Source: Protaetia brevitarsis (lineage: Eukaryota > Arthropoda > Insecta > Coleoptera > Scarabaeidae). From it: a DNA stretch of 64,000 nucleotides. The notes under the pieces are model-generated. The model did not search any database, was not told the DNA's origin, and saw only the letters and a list, made by a program, of their open reading frames with translations. The position numbers were made by a program, and so were the translations under genes. Location of the stretch: contig RXPK01000157.1 in assembly GCA_004143645.1 (NCBI GenBank), positions 288,423 through 352,422 on the forward strand, written 5' to 3'. This document shows positions 35,252 to 47,715 of the stretch, piece by piece. Every line of letters begins with the position of its first letter. Within the stretch, counting starts at the first letter, position 1.

Positions 35252-38200
35252 TTATGTTTTAGCTGATTTACTTCTAAGATTTCTTCTTGGTGTTCTATAT
35301 TTTGCGTCTTTTCTGCAAAAAATAAAATAAAAATATGTTAATTGATACATTTAGACTTACATACTTTGCGCTTGATGATTCAGTTTCAGATAGATTCATA
35401 TCTCCATTCGTCTTTCCTTTTCCTTTTTTTCTTCTAGGAGAAGTAAGAGGATCTTCATTCACTAGAACACAAAATTCATAAATTGATGACTTTAAGACTG
35501 GGTTGTAATGCAGATTGCATAAATATTCAATAGATCAGATGGCAGTTTAACGTGGTTTTTTTTTTTTTAATAAAACCAGTCTGAATTAATGAAATTCCCT
35601 GTTTTTCCCTCTACTAAACATATGAAAAGAGGAATTAAATTATCTATTCACATGAACCAAGTAAGAAGTTAAATTTGTCGCTTGTTTGTTTTTCTTTTTA
35701 ATGTTGTTCATTCCGTCACTTCAGTTTTAAAAAATTAATGTATTGCGTAGGTATTATTCGATCTTTGTATACATAAATACAAATATTTAAACAATATATA
35801 TGCCATTTCGTATGTCAATAAGCTAATCTTTGTTAACTGCAAAGAAACTCTGAATAAAAAATATATATATAAACATTCATAGTTCTGCTAGTGCAAATGT
35901 CACTTGTTTTCTCCTTTTCTCAGCTTTTACAATAAGAATAATAATGGCAGTATCGTCCAAACCCATGTTTGAAAAATAAAATACTAGGAATTAATATTTG
36001 AAATAAAAAATTCCGAATTACTAAAACAACTATAAGAAACTTCAATGTCAAGACTTTTAAATAACAATAAATAAAAAAAAAACATAAAAGTTATGTTAGT
36101 TAACCTCAGTTGCAAATGTGCAAATAGCATATATGTATTACCGTCAGTGAAAACAGAGTTATCTGAAGGAGATCCTTGTGAATTGTCTGTGGGAGGCGCT
36201 TCAGCAGTGCATGATTCATCGTTAGCTTCCTAGAAACAAAATAGCACTATCATTTAAAAGTATTTTGGCATTCTATTTTATAACAATGATCTTTCCACAC
36301 ATACTTCAACAGAAGTTGCACCCCTTTAAACATATAGATGCCCAAGTGATTTCTAAAAACATTTACTTTTGTCATCTGCAGTCGAAATAACAATAGTAAA
36401 ACATGGGATATGTTTTTGAATTGTCAAAACTATCACTTCTGTTTTTCTTTATTTATCACTATTGGGGATTAAAATGATTTTTTACGCTATTTTGTGTCAA
36501 GCGAGCCCTATGTATACTCAGCAATTATTAGTTGCCAAAAACGCTTTTCATGCCCCACGCGAGATACAACTGAAAAGAAAAACACGAAGTGCAACTAATG
36601 CTTGGCTACCTAGTGTAGTCCATGTAGTCTTACCTCTTGTTGCTCCTCTATAGTGTGAAGTTCAGTGCCACAACGAGTGTTCCTTGGATTTCCACAACTA
36701 TCTTTGGATAGCGTTGAAAGGCGGCCATTTTCGTTGTTTTCGTCTATGCAGAAACAATAATTAAGTAACAATACCTATAACGAAGTACAATCATAGACTG
36801 AGGGCACTAATAAACCCTAAGGGTCGATGCACAGTAAACACCTGTTGCAAATAAGCTTTAACGCGCTTGCAGCAGTTTCACACAGCTAGTATTGCGCAAG
36901 CGCCAGCATTCACTGTACGCGGTATAACTTAAATACATAAATACAACAAGCGTTTACTGTGCGTCGAACTTAATAGAGCACCAAAACTGGTTTGAGAATA
37001 TATTCGAGAATTGTACAGCCTGACATGTATAGGCCCAGAATCTATTTTAAAAGACTCAAAATTGGGTCAAAACAAACATTGGAACAATTTAATCAGGCAA
37101 ATTCAGGGTAAGTCCTTTATTAAGGAACCATCAAAAAAGCAGGCTGAAGAACTACTGCAGCTCAGTAGGAATCGTAACGTAACAGGTCTCTTAACAAAAC
37201 TCTGTACACTGAAACGGCACAGAAAGAAATCATAAATGCAAGGTTCTGAACGTAAAAACACAGGCAATTTTTGGCAAGTTAAAAATAAACAAAGAGGATT
37301 TCTTCGATGAACAAGTCAGAGACCCGTGCAGACGGAATGGCTGGTATGGTTTAATTCAATGGTGATAGAAATGGGAGCGTGAATAGTCAAGAGGTGTTTC
37401 GGGAGAATTCATGTCAGGCGACTCCTACAACTAAAAAAAAAAAAAAATTTCACCAGACATATGCAATATTCCACTTGATTTGTGAATATTCGTTTATTTT
37501 GATTTCACCTGATATGATTCATGCACTGTAAAATACGATATACTTGAGTTGAATTAAAACGTTTCTATAACAATAATTTTCTTAATTTTGGCAAACCTCT
37601 AAAATACATTAGATTTTTATGAGTTCAAGGATTTGTGTGATGGTTTCAGAAACGACTATACATAAATATTGAGGGACATCAAAGACGTCGGCGGATATAA
37701 TTATTGCTGCCATAATCAGATCGGCAATCTGACGGAAATCAACAACATTTAATTAGAATTAACCAACTGAATTGCAGGATACGTTATACAATTATAGTTT
37801 TTTTTTTTTTTTGTTTAAATACTGCAACCTCTTGACTTTTTGTATTTAGTCTTCCATTTTATCCATTAAATTATAACAGCCATTCCAATATTCTAGTCCC
37901 CTGTACTAATTTGCGCAGATCTCTGGTACGCTGATCGAAACAATTCTCTGAGTTCATTTTTGGCTTGCCAAAAATTGTCTGCCTTTTAGGGTTCATTACC
38001 TTGCATTCACACATAATGTGGCAAGCGTTCTCTGTCATCCCCTCATACGGTTTGCAGTTAGTACCTCCAATGTTGATCCCAATTTGCTATATTGTAGCGC
38101 GAGCGCGCCTATTTTGAAATTTGGGGTTTCTCGCGGCGCCAGCAGATGGCGCCACTTCCTAGGTTGCAAGACTGCTCATAGAGGCTGCTAGCAGAGTCTG

Positions 38201-41200
38201 GTATAGTGCGAGTAGTCACTGCGTGCTTATACCACCACTGGTTTTTGAAACTTGGAACACACTCGACAGAATGCGCTTATGGGTTATAAAGACGCTAGTG
38301 CGTTATAAGATTTATAAGCGACTTATACCGGAATATCTCAAGTCAAAAAGCGAGATTAATATGTAAATTAAAAAAAAAATAACACAAGAAATTATTTTTT
38401 AAAGGTCTTTCTAGACTTGCTCTCTGTAAAACCCGTTTTCAAACTGATGGAATTCCTCTAATAAAACTCTTACGCATTACACTAGCTTCCCAGCCGAATG
38501 GTCGTTCATTGTATATGTATATTAGACACAATTTAATGAGTTAATTATAAAATAATAATCATATTTAAAGCTGTTTGGAATAACATTCATTCTCCTGGAT
38601 GATTATAGGTATTGTAGATGGCAAAAGGCGATCTCGTAAGCCATTTGTAAACATACGATCTTGGAAATGAACACTGCAAATCCTATTTTGTGATTTTGCT
38701 TAGTTATGTCAGTGCGGCTAGCAGCTAACACCTAGCTCTGGATTGTTGAAGAATATTTATTTAAAGCTTCTAAGGAGCTTGCATGTGAGCGAAATTCTTA
38801 CCTATCTGCAACATTTGATATCTAAAGAAATGTAAATCCATGAATTCATAATAACCATTTTTACAACTTCTGATGAAGCAATGAATACCAGACATCGTCA
38901 AAGACAGCAAAAATTGGCCAAGAAAATTCTAACTTATACTTACTCAACTAATAAAATATCGAAATAGTATACAAATATGTTAAACGGACTAAAAAAACAC
39001 ACGAAATGGAATTTATGGAATAATTTATACACAAGTTTTAAATTTGTATTCGTAAATAACAAGTATTGACAAGTTTGTCAACTAATCATATGGAAACCAA
39101 AATAATGGCGTCAAAAAATCGGTAAACAAAGAATGTGCTTGCTTATATATGAATTGTAAGCTTCACTAAATATAAATCAATTCCAATCAAGTCGTTCTAG
39201 GAGGACGTGCGAATGTGCTTGGGTACATGATACGCGATTGTTTGAATGCTATTATATATATGAATCACTATTCGCTTTCCAAATGACCTATTCGGCCAAA
39301 CTACTCGATTCATTGGCAATCACCATTCTTGCGTTTCTGTAAGTGCTTTAATAATGTAGGAATAAGTATCCAAAGCGGACTTGTCAACATGGGCACAGTA
39401 ATAGTACGTAATTTGCGCCGAAATTGTTTGCCACGAACATCGAAGGCACTGATAGGAAGTTAAACATTCGCATAAGCTGTCGCATATAACTTACCAATCA
39501 CTCCCTCAATATTACTTTCATCCGTTGCAACACTGCTTCTGTTTCTGCTTGGTCGTTCCCTAGTGTGTGTCGACGTACGTGTTGTTTCATTTGTTATATC
39601 TGTAATAATCAAATTTGTATTGAAGTATTTTAAGCTAGTATAAAAACTCACCCAAGGCATTCGATATAGTGTTTGCAGACTCATTAACTTCACCTATTAT
39701 AGCGTTCAGTTTGTTAAAATATCTCTTAAGATATGTAAGCGATACCTTATCGCTTACATTTTCTTGTGCTGTTCTTATTTGTTGCGACAATTCCTTTATT
39801 ACATTGGGCTCATCAATAGGTACGTCAAGAAATGTAAGCATTTTTGTTAAAATTCGTTCAGCTGGTTCTCTAGTTTTCGTCACTCTACTTAGAATTGAGT
39901 AAGCTACGTTTTTGTGTACATTTAAAGTAGTTGTTTCTCTAATCTTGGTAAATTTGATTAAACAATGCAGTACGTCATCATGGCTCACCTCGGCTAAAGG
40001 ACTTGTTTTCGGTGCGTTACCTATGTAACACAAAGTAGGAATTATAGCATTCTCTAAACATGTTGGGCCGGTTTGTATTTCATGGATATATCTAGTTAAA
40101 CCTTCGCCAATGTATCTCTGCACTTTTTGATCGTGTTTATCCTCTGAAAATAATACAGTAACTTATTAATGGAATAGATTAACCTAATAGACTGTAATAC
40201 CTGAATCGAGAACTGGATTGAACCATTTCACTAGTAATCTAGCTATTAAAGATGAGTTGACGCATAAACCTCGTGTGACTAATTTCATTAGAGCTACTGT
40301 CACATAGGCACGAAAATCTGGATGCTAGAAAATATATGTCAGTTTTTATGGAAAAAAAAATCATGTACTCTTGTGAGTTCAATAAAAAAAAAACAGGAAT
40401 ATAGAAATAACAGGAAAATTACTTACATCATCATCTAGCATACTAAGCATAATATCTATAAGTACATTTGAAGTTGGCCCTGTAATATTAATTGTATCAG
40501 ATGTTTCAGTTTCTGAGTCATAATCGCCCCCAGAATATAAAGTTCGATCGTTTGTACGTTTATTTAAGGTTGTGTTGTTCTTCTGATTTTCAGTCTTTTT
40601 CGTAGCGAAATTTTCAAAAATCTCGGGTCCATAGATTCGAATTAAATCCGAAACAGCACCCACAGCGGTTTTCAATATCGTTTTTTCAGAATCAGACGAA
40701 ACACGATACTCTATTAACTGGCCAAATTAAAAAAAAAAGTTAAAGTATTGTTTTAGCAGGAAATATTGCATTTTCTTACAGGTGTGTAAATCAATTCCAA
40801 TCTCTGAAGAGCTAGATTTTTATCCACAATGGAATATAAGCAATGTATTTTAAATATTCTCCTATATACTCCGGGACTGCCAAAATTTATATCTCCGCTT
40901 TGTAAAAATTCATCTTTAAATGTAATCAGCGAATTTGGCAATTTGTTAACAGCAACGTTTCCTAGGAAAGCTATTATAATATCCAAGCAGCGGCACACCG
41001 TATCTGCATCATGACGAGGTTTTCTGAGTTGAACTGTTTGACTTTTAATTTTTTCTTCCAAATCTTTCAACTCTTGCTCCAATATTTCTCCTTCTTTCGA
41101 TAATTTGTCAATAAGTTCATATTGCCTTTCATCGAGTGCTTTTTTTAGTTCATCTGTCAACATATGCCGTTTCACTTTTAACTGTGCTACCTGCAGAAAG

Positions 41201-44014
41201 AATGAAATAGGTAGTGTAAATCTGCAATTAAATGCTGACTTCCATAAACTATTAAGGTATATAAAATATATTAATGTTTTTGGTATTATAAAGTTGAAAT
41301 TCGGATCTAAAACTATTCAGATCCTAACATATGTGCCCACTATCTGAAACCTCGGATCTGGATTTCCGTTGACTCCCCCCTATGTCAGTTATGTCAAGAA
41401 ATAGGTGATATTAATCAGATTATTTCAATGAATTGGAGAGATTAATTTTATTTACTAAATTGATTGGAATTAATTATTTTCCTCCATACAATATTTCTCT
41501 TCTGGTTGCTTCTAATAACTTCAAAATGTATATGTTTCTTTACAATTATATATCCCGTTCTAATATTAGGGTTTGATTTTTATAATTTGATTATATGATT
41601 CCTGGATGGAATAATACAATTTGTATCTGGTTTAAGAAAACTCCTGAAGTTTTCCTGTGAGGGATAAAAACCAATTTTTCCTACTAGAAGAAGAAGAAGA
41701 CTGTAGGACAATCGGATGATAGTATATGTTATATGTATCACCGAATTAATATGCCTATGTATTAGCGAAATCCAAGTTTAAATCCAAATCCAAAATTTCG
41801 GATAGCGGAATCACCAAATTCGCCAAATAATAATTCAATTTATATACCTGCATGTCGTTAGCCCTGCTCACAGAGTCCGAAACTTCAACTGCTTCCAATG
41901 GATCCTTAATGTCGGCTATAATAGAACATAGTTCATAGGCTAATTTGTCGAGATCTGGTAAAATAGCATGAAAAATTCGAATTACAATAGCCAGTACGTA
42001 TTCTTCCATTTTTACGTTTGTCAATACCGAAATTACACATTTTTGCGTGGCTTGTCGTCCAAACTACATGTAATATAGGATTTCATCATAGAAAAGTGAT
42101 TATTAAAGTATGAAATAAATACCTCATCACTGTTATCTAAGTTTTTCAACAACTCAAATAGTTTCCGTAATACTTGTTGGTATTCAAGATACTCCCAGCG
42201 ATCCAGTGATTTATCAGATTTAGACTTTACAAAACTGTAATATAACAAATCTTAAAACTTTTGACCACAAATATATTATTAAGTGAATTCAACTTTCTTT
42301 TATGGAAACAAAAGACGATTTGGAGCGCCTTTTTCCATAAATTTCCTTAAAACTTAAGTTCTATTTTTGACGCTTGTAGCTTCTTTATCTGAAAAAGTGT
42401 TGGCAGTAAATCTGTAGAAAATTTAATTCTACAAAAGAAATTTGGTGCATTTTGGTCATAAAATTAAACAATAAAATGATAAGGCATTTGAGAGATGTTT
42501 GTGTTTAAAAATATTTCTTTTGCCTATACTTTTGTCATTTCTACAATTATGATAGAAATTTTAGTAAAACTGCAGGAAACTTGATTCTCTAAAACTCTAA
42601 CTTTCTCGAAATGCTATACTTGTAATATACTGCTCTCCTTCTCTTTTTCAAGATAGTGCCATGTGAAATGCTACATTTTACTGGACTATTTATTATACCT
42701 ATTAATGCAAGACACTAAGTTAATGACAAGGGGCACCATATCATTCTCCTCTTCCAACTCCTTTATATAATTGATTAGTGAATTCCAGTAAGTCACTTTT
42801 TCTATGGTTAAGCTGGTAGGAGTTGCAATTTTTGTATCATCTTCAAGTTCAAGCTGTTCTAATAATTCCTGCAGTGAAATTGTCCTAAAGAAAAAGTATT
42901 AAAAAAGGCTTAGAAAAAGTTAGAAACGTAAAACTGTTCTTACGCAAAGTTACTTACTTGAAAATAGTTGGTAAAACCCTTTCATATATTTGTTCAGTTT
43001 GTTTGTAATCTTCTTCATTGGCATCAAGTTTAAGTGCAAGCATAAACTGAATTACATTGGAATCATACGCATTTAGCCACTTTGGTAATAGAACTTGCTC
43101 AAATGTTCGCTTTACATTAGGGTTTATATCAACTAAACCATTTGTCAAAATAGATTGTCGATAAGCAATACTCAATAATTTTGGCGACAGTTTGGATAAC
43201 TTAATATATGTGGCCGCCCTTACGCCAGCATCTATATCTCGTAAACATGTTATAATATGGCCAAAAGTGGTTCTACATGGTGCAATATTTTCAATAATTG
43301 CTTTACGGACACTAGAAACTGGATCTGCTAATGAGTCTATAAAGCTTTCTATTACTGGACAGTTTCGATCGGATGGATTTTGTAAACGTGTCAAAACCTT
43401 AATGGCTTGGAGCCTTATTTGAGGTTTTGGCCCCTAAAATATAATATACAGCACTATTAGTATATGCTTCAAAATTACAATTAACCAATAAAATTAAAAC
43501 CTTTAGTCTCTTTAACATTGCCTTTTGAATGCCATCACATATTGCATCGCTTATGGTAATATCAGGACCAAAGTTCATAAACAGCATTCCTAGAAACTGG
43601 CAAGAATGGAAGCGGACATTTAAATCAGCCAAACAAACATACTAAAAAGAAATTAGGTATAACATAAAAATTCATAGGTAGTGTGCAATGTATAACCTCC
43701 AGTATTTCTGATACAAGACGTGTGAATAATGGATGAGTATCATATTCCTCATTTTCATTATTTTCCCTCATTTGTCTTTCATAGTTACTGATGATTTCAA
43801 CACAAAACGTTGATGCAAATTTTATTATTGAATTTGCGTAACTGTGTGATGGGTGTTTTACAAAGGCTGCTATTAAATATTTCTTAAATTCGCAGAAAAA
43901 GGTCGTTAGTTCTTGCTTTTCATATATATTGCATAATAATTTGATGTATTTTTTATGATTAGTAGCTCCAATTTGTGCTTGTTCAAATAATTTACGCATT
44001 TCTGTATTTGCCAT
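35252..44014 (-). CDS. NCAPG: Condensin complex subunit 3 (CAP-G)
   Basis: Exons in transcript order: 44014-43697, 43641-43501, 43433-42958, 42884-42699, 42234-42123, 42063-41848, 41190-40780, 40717-40427, 40324-40201, 40143-39652, 39599-39495, 36743-36634, 36229-36142, 35461-35365, 35312-35252. The total is 3,228 nt, encoding 1,075 residues, with all borders GT-AG and in phase. CAP-G is the HEAT-repeat subunit of condensin I that binds DNA together with the kleisin. Landmarks are GPKPQIRLQAIKVLTRLQNP and DPVSSVRKAIIENIAP (HEAT region, about residues 155-210), LLPKWLNAYDSN, and the C-terminal HEAT region with VTVALMKLVTRGLCVNS and RLLVKWFNP. The tail is basic and Ser/Thr-rich (SPRRKKGKGK, YRTPRRNLRSKS), a likely site of mitotic phosphorylation. 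The length matches the family (about 1,000 residues). The ATG at 44014 is the only in-frame start before the conserved N-terminus. Confidence 0.93.
36821..36970. repeat. PIF/Harbinger-type MITE in an NCAPG intron
   Basis: The left end GGGTCGATGCACAGTAAAC and the inverted right end AGTTCGACGCACAGTAAAC form a 19-bp terminal repeat around 150 bp. TAA flanks both sides (36818-36820 and 36971-36973), the 3-bp target duplication expected of PIF/Harbinger elements. No coding capacity. Confidence 0.7.
37871..38085 (-). pseudogene. 3' end fragment of a Jockey/R1-type LINE
   Basis: Read on the minus strand it gives MTENACHIMCECKVMNPKR followed by FGKPK and ends in a TAA at 37871-37873. The CxxxC/CEC pattern and the following FGKP occur at the C-terminus of Jockey and R1 pol proteins. 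The rest of the element is missing. Confidence 0.55.
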
Positions 44015-44239
44015 CTGTTATTATTTTCACACAGTTTTTCCACAGGTTTGTTATACTTCTTGCATATCTTCCGCTTAATTGCACAAAAATATAATTGTGA
44101 TAATATGGATAAAACTTTAATATATGAACTTTGACGGTTAAAATTAATTGAAATTACTAAACAGTTTATTTAAGATTTGAAAAACACATCCTACCAACAC
44201 AACAAAAATCGGAGTCACTACTACAAAATTGGAGATACA

Positions 44240-44832
44240 CTAGGTTTGTTTGTTTGTCTGATTTAAGCAGATCCGAGGAATTTTACGCGTTTGTTTGTAT
44301 TTTAGAGCATGATTTGTGCGTGTTTGTTTGTCTAGAGCAAGCAAATCCAGATCACAAAGAGGTTGCTCTTCCTGCTCGCGGTCCGACGTCCGAGCAATTA
44401 CGAGCAATTTGTGCAACATAACCTAATCGTACTTACACCGTGTTGTAAACTGTCGTTTGTAAATGTAATCCGATTTATAACTGCATCGACTGCATCAAAT
44501 ATGCACGAAATAGATAATATGATGATACCCAATGTGATTGATGTAAAGAATGATCATTATATTTTAAAAACTTCAATTGGTAGGTACATAAATTCTAGTA
44601 TATGATGCATTTTTATTGTAGTCTAGATTCATTAATTTGAAAAAATATTTTTACTTTTCCTATTCATAATAGCTGTGACAATCTGACAATAGTAAATAAT
44701 AAAATTAAGGTTATATTGCAATCGAGCGCGTTTGTTTGTACCATCTTTAAATCCAACTCTGAGACGCTCTCAAGTTACTCTGATGACGTCATTAGATACT
44801 GCTCTAAGCAGACAAACAAACAAAGCTACTAG
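44240..44832. repeat. MITE with TTTGTTTG termini
   Basis: The left end CTAGGTTTGTTTGTTTGTCT and the right end, inverted as CTAGTAGCTTTGTTTGTTTG, form terminal repeats of about 30 bp that both run on to AGCAG. Further TTTGTTTG copies lie inside. The 243-nt plus-strand frame at 44363-44605 lies within it and has no family resemblance. Confidence 0.55.
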
Positions 44833-44856
44833 GTATCGTCGGTTTCTGCCAATATA

Positions 44857-45327
44857 CTAGGTGGCCTCATAACTTTTCAGCTAATAAAGAGAAGGAGGGC
44901 GAACACGTCATCACGTATGCTGTGTTTAATAAGTAAAGTGGTGCGTATACATATGTAAAAACAAATGGCGATTTGTACTCCCAGACTAAATATTTATTTT
45001 TTTACAAAAATCTTAATTTAGGAATTTTTTTAATTAATGTTATGTCAAGCAGAACGTGTCGAAATATAATTTCAAGTTCCTTTTATTATTACAGAATACC
45101 CCAATACCATATTATATAGTCAAAGAAATGTTCCACTAGCGTACTATAGATGGCACCGCAGTATTCTCTTATTGGAAATATTACCACTACAAACGTACAA
45201 CAATAGAAAATGCTGGTGGTGTCATCTATAGTGCGCCAGTGGGAATATTTCTTTGACTCGAAAATGATCGCGAGGCGCCTCACCACAACGTCATCGCGTA
45301 TCCCCTGCAAGTTACGAGGCCACCTAG
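44857..45327. repeat. MITE with TA target duplication
   Basis: Terminal repeats CTAGGTGGCCTCATAACTT and, inverted, CTAGGTGGCCTCGTAACTT enclose 471 bp, flanked by TA on both sides (44855-44856 and 45328-45329). TA duplication and lack of coding fit a Tc1/mariner-type non-autonomous element. Confidence 0.7.
45118..45258. repeat. Nested inverted-repeat element
   Basis: Arms of about 40 bp, starting AGTCAAAGAAAT and ending ATTTCTTTGACT and sharing ACTATAGATG-CACC farther in, enclose only about 60 bp. It sits wholly inside the 44857-45327 element, so it either inserted later or is that element's internal palindrome. Confidence 0.6.
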
Positions 45328-45953
45328 TACAGACCAGTATATACGAACCTTAGGTTTCTGCGGTCAAATTTATGATCATAGGCAACCAATCATACAACTT
45401 TTTTCTAATAACTTATGAAGTGAACGTTTTACCCAAAAGTCAATAACTGATAATTGCCTTTTTAGTCACTACTATTAAATTTAATTTTAGTTCTAGTAGT
45501 AAATTTTGATCTTCTGTATACTTTTAGTGTTTAGCAAAAAATAAAACTATTATATTTATAAAAGTATGTCAGATCATGATTTATTTCATGTAATTTGTAA
45601 TTACAAAATAAAACAACGTACATTAAATGGAAAACATTTTATACAGATTGCTTATAAAGAAACCTTGGAATGCATTTGATATATATAATACACAATATTG
45701 TTGGTAAATGCATTTATGTTTACATGTAAACTTCTCGTAAAAATATAGTTATTTATATTATATATTTCTGTTAAAGTACTTAAATATACATAATTTTATG
45801 AGTTACATATTTCCTTAATTTGGATTATCAATAAAATTTTGAGACTACACAACAAAAAAAAAGTATTGTGAATGAGCAATTTAAATTTTACAGATATACA
45901 ATAATTATATACGTAACAACAAAAATAAATTATAATTACATTGTGTCATTGGA

Positions 45954-46274
45954 TTATGCCAAACGAATGGATTGGATTATTTGAAAAACTGCGGAGCCAC
46001 ATACAACAAAGATAAACAAAGCGAGCAACCAAGGACCAACAGGATAACCATCTTTTTCGGGTTTCTGTAAATTAAGAATAAAAAAAATGTAGTGTACTTG
46101 AAAAATACATTACAATATCATAATAAGATACGAAAGAAGTATTTAAATGAAAACGTTAAACCAAAAAATCAAAACAATCTGTTTACTTACAGTTGACTTT
46201 GGTACATTTCCTCTAAGAACAACATTTTTCATTGCTTTTTCGTTAGCAATGCGCATTCTTTGTTTAGGTGCCAT
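45954..46274 (-). CDS. SERP1: Stress-associated ER protein 1 / RAMP4
   Basis: Two exons: 46274-46191 (MAPKQRMRIANEKAMKNV..PKST) and 46064-45954, giving 64 residues. The protein is almost the same as animal RAMP4. An N-terminal basic cytosolic segment (residues 1-35, including LRGNVPKS) is followed by one C-terminal transmembrane helix (PWLLALFIFVVCGSAVFQII). It is a tail-anchored subunit associated with the Sec61 translocon that stabilises membrane proteins during ER stress. The intron follows codon 28 in phase 0. It is too short for many ORF finders, but there is no doubt about identity. A TTTATT at about 45580 could be its poly(A) signal on the minus strand. Confidence 0.96.
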
Positions 46275-47141
46275 TACTTCAATATATTTTGTCTTGTGGT
46301 ATGTTAGTAAAAATGCTAAATAATTTAACAGAAATTATAAGTATGAATGACACGTCTTCTTCTCCTGCTCGTGTGTCAAAATGTAAAGGGTGGGAGAAGC
46401 TACACGAAATATATTTTTGACAACGTCGACGAACTTGCGCAGTGTGTCTCTATTCAGCCAATAGGAATACTCACACACAACATGAAATATACAGACTGTG
46501 ATACAGGCAAAACATAACACAAAATTACTATTGTGCTATTTGTAATTAATAGTGTTATGGTAGGCCTCAAAATCATTTCTAAATAGAATTTATTACTCGA
46601 GCGATATATTTGGGAAAGTTTCACGAAATTTATACGATCTCTTGATCTCAAATAATGTGCGTTGATTTCTGGGTTCCCGCCTGACCTTTCCGTATACTAT
46701 GCGGAATTTTTAGAATGCTTATTTCAAATTACACAAAATTCCCTTTTTGAAATTATATATGCTTCTGTAAAAAGTTTTTCCGGACTATTGAGGCGTGGTT
46801 TTGTGGAATTACTTCCGTATGTTTCGTTCACAACTGCGGTGATGAATATAATGGTGCCATCACGAAGGAACACCGACCGTGACATATATTATATTAGCAG
46901 TATCTTTTTTAATGATTCAATTAGTTTTTTAAAACACAGAGAGACAAAGCATCAAAAATGTTTTCATGATAGTTCTTTTTATCGGCAAATAAGTGGGAAT
47001 AAATTTTCTTTTAAATGATTAAATTCTTTTCATAACATCGCTGAGGGAGGAAGCATTAAAAATATTTAAATCACATTTTTTTTTTAACACCCAGACAATT
47101 GTTTTTAAAGAAAATATATATATATATATAAAATTTTTCTT

Positions 47142-47174
<33 letters not shown>

Positions 47175-47715
47175 TACAATAACTTGGAGAAAGAATAATA
47201 CATTGAAAATGTTTTAAATAGTAAAATTATTTTTTGAACTCCAGAAAAGTTCTATAAACAAAGATTGGTCTTTGTTTATAGAACTTTTCTGGAGTTCAAA
47301 AAATAATTTTACTATTTAAAACATTTTCAATGTATTATTCTTTCTCCAAGTTATTATATATTATTATTATATTATTATTATATTATTATTATTATAACAC
47401 TTGGGTGTTATATAGCACATATGCCGTTTTCAAGTTATTCAAATAAATACGAAGAGGGAATATGTTTAATATGGAATTTGTTCTTATCTACGCTAAATAA
47501 ACGTATTTAGATACGTTTATTACTACCCTGCTTCATATGTCACGGTACGCGATATTTGATATGAAACCAAATGTTAAATTAATAAAGAATCTACTGAATA
47601 TCCACGATAACAGCAGATATGAAATGCGATCATTTATTAGTACGTTTATCGCATTGGTACATACCTTTCTCTACTTAAATTCTTGATTATATTCAATAAC
47701 TTCTATTTAAAAAAA
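46275..47715. other. Divergent intergenic region between SERP1 and the 47716 gene
   Basis: It should hold the SERP1 promoter at its left side. The middle has a 118-codon plus-strand frame (46662-47018) with no recognisable domain. The right part has the long hairpin at 47181-47352, flanked by (TAA)n/(TA)n tracts. Confidence 0.6.
47085..47415. repeat. Palindromic element with a perfect 84-bp-arm hairpin
   Basis: 47181-47264 and 47269-47352 are exact reverse complements around a 4-nt loop, TTGG. They are bounded by (TAA)n tracts and an outer AACACCC / GGGTGTT pair. It resembles a compact foldback element. The arms have no mismatch that I could find. Confidence 0.85.

Larger units (their letters stand above)
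36744..39494 (-). other. Large NCAPG intron with transposon fragments
   Basis: This 2.75-kb intron is by far the longest in NCAPG. It holds the 150-bp MITE (36821-36970), a LINE tail (37871-38085) and a GC-richer patch near 38095-38230 that I cannot classify. The frame joins across it as GAC (exon 39495 to exon 36743). Confidence 0.75.

Noticed and set aside
37011..37235. 74-codon plus-strand ORF in the large NCAPG intron
   Set aside because: No family resemblance; it lies between a MITE and a LINE fragment and is probably chance or repeat-derived.
46662..47018. 118-codon plus-strand ORF
   Set aside because: No recognisable domain, no splice support, composition like noncoding AT-rich sequence, and no link to neighbours.
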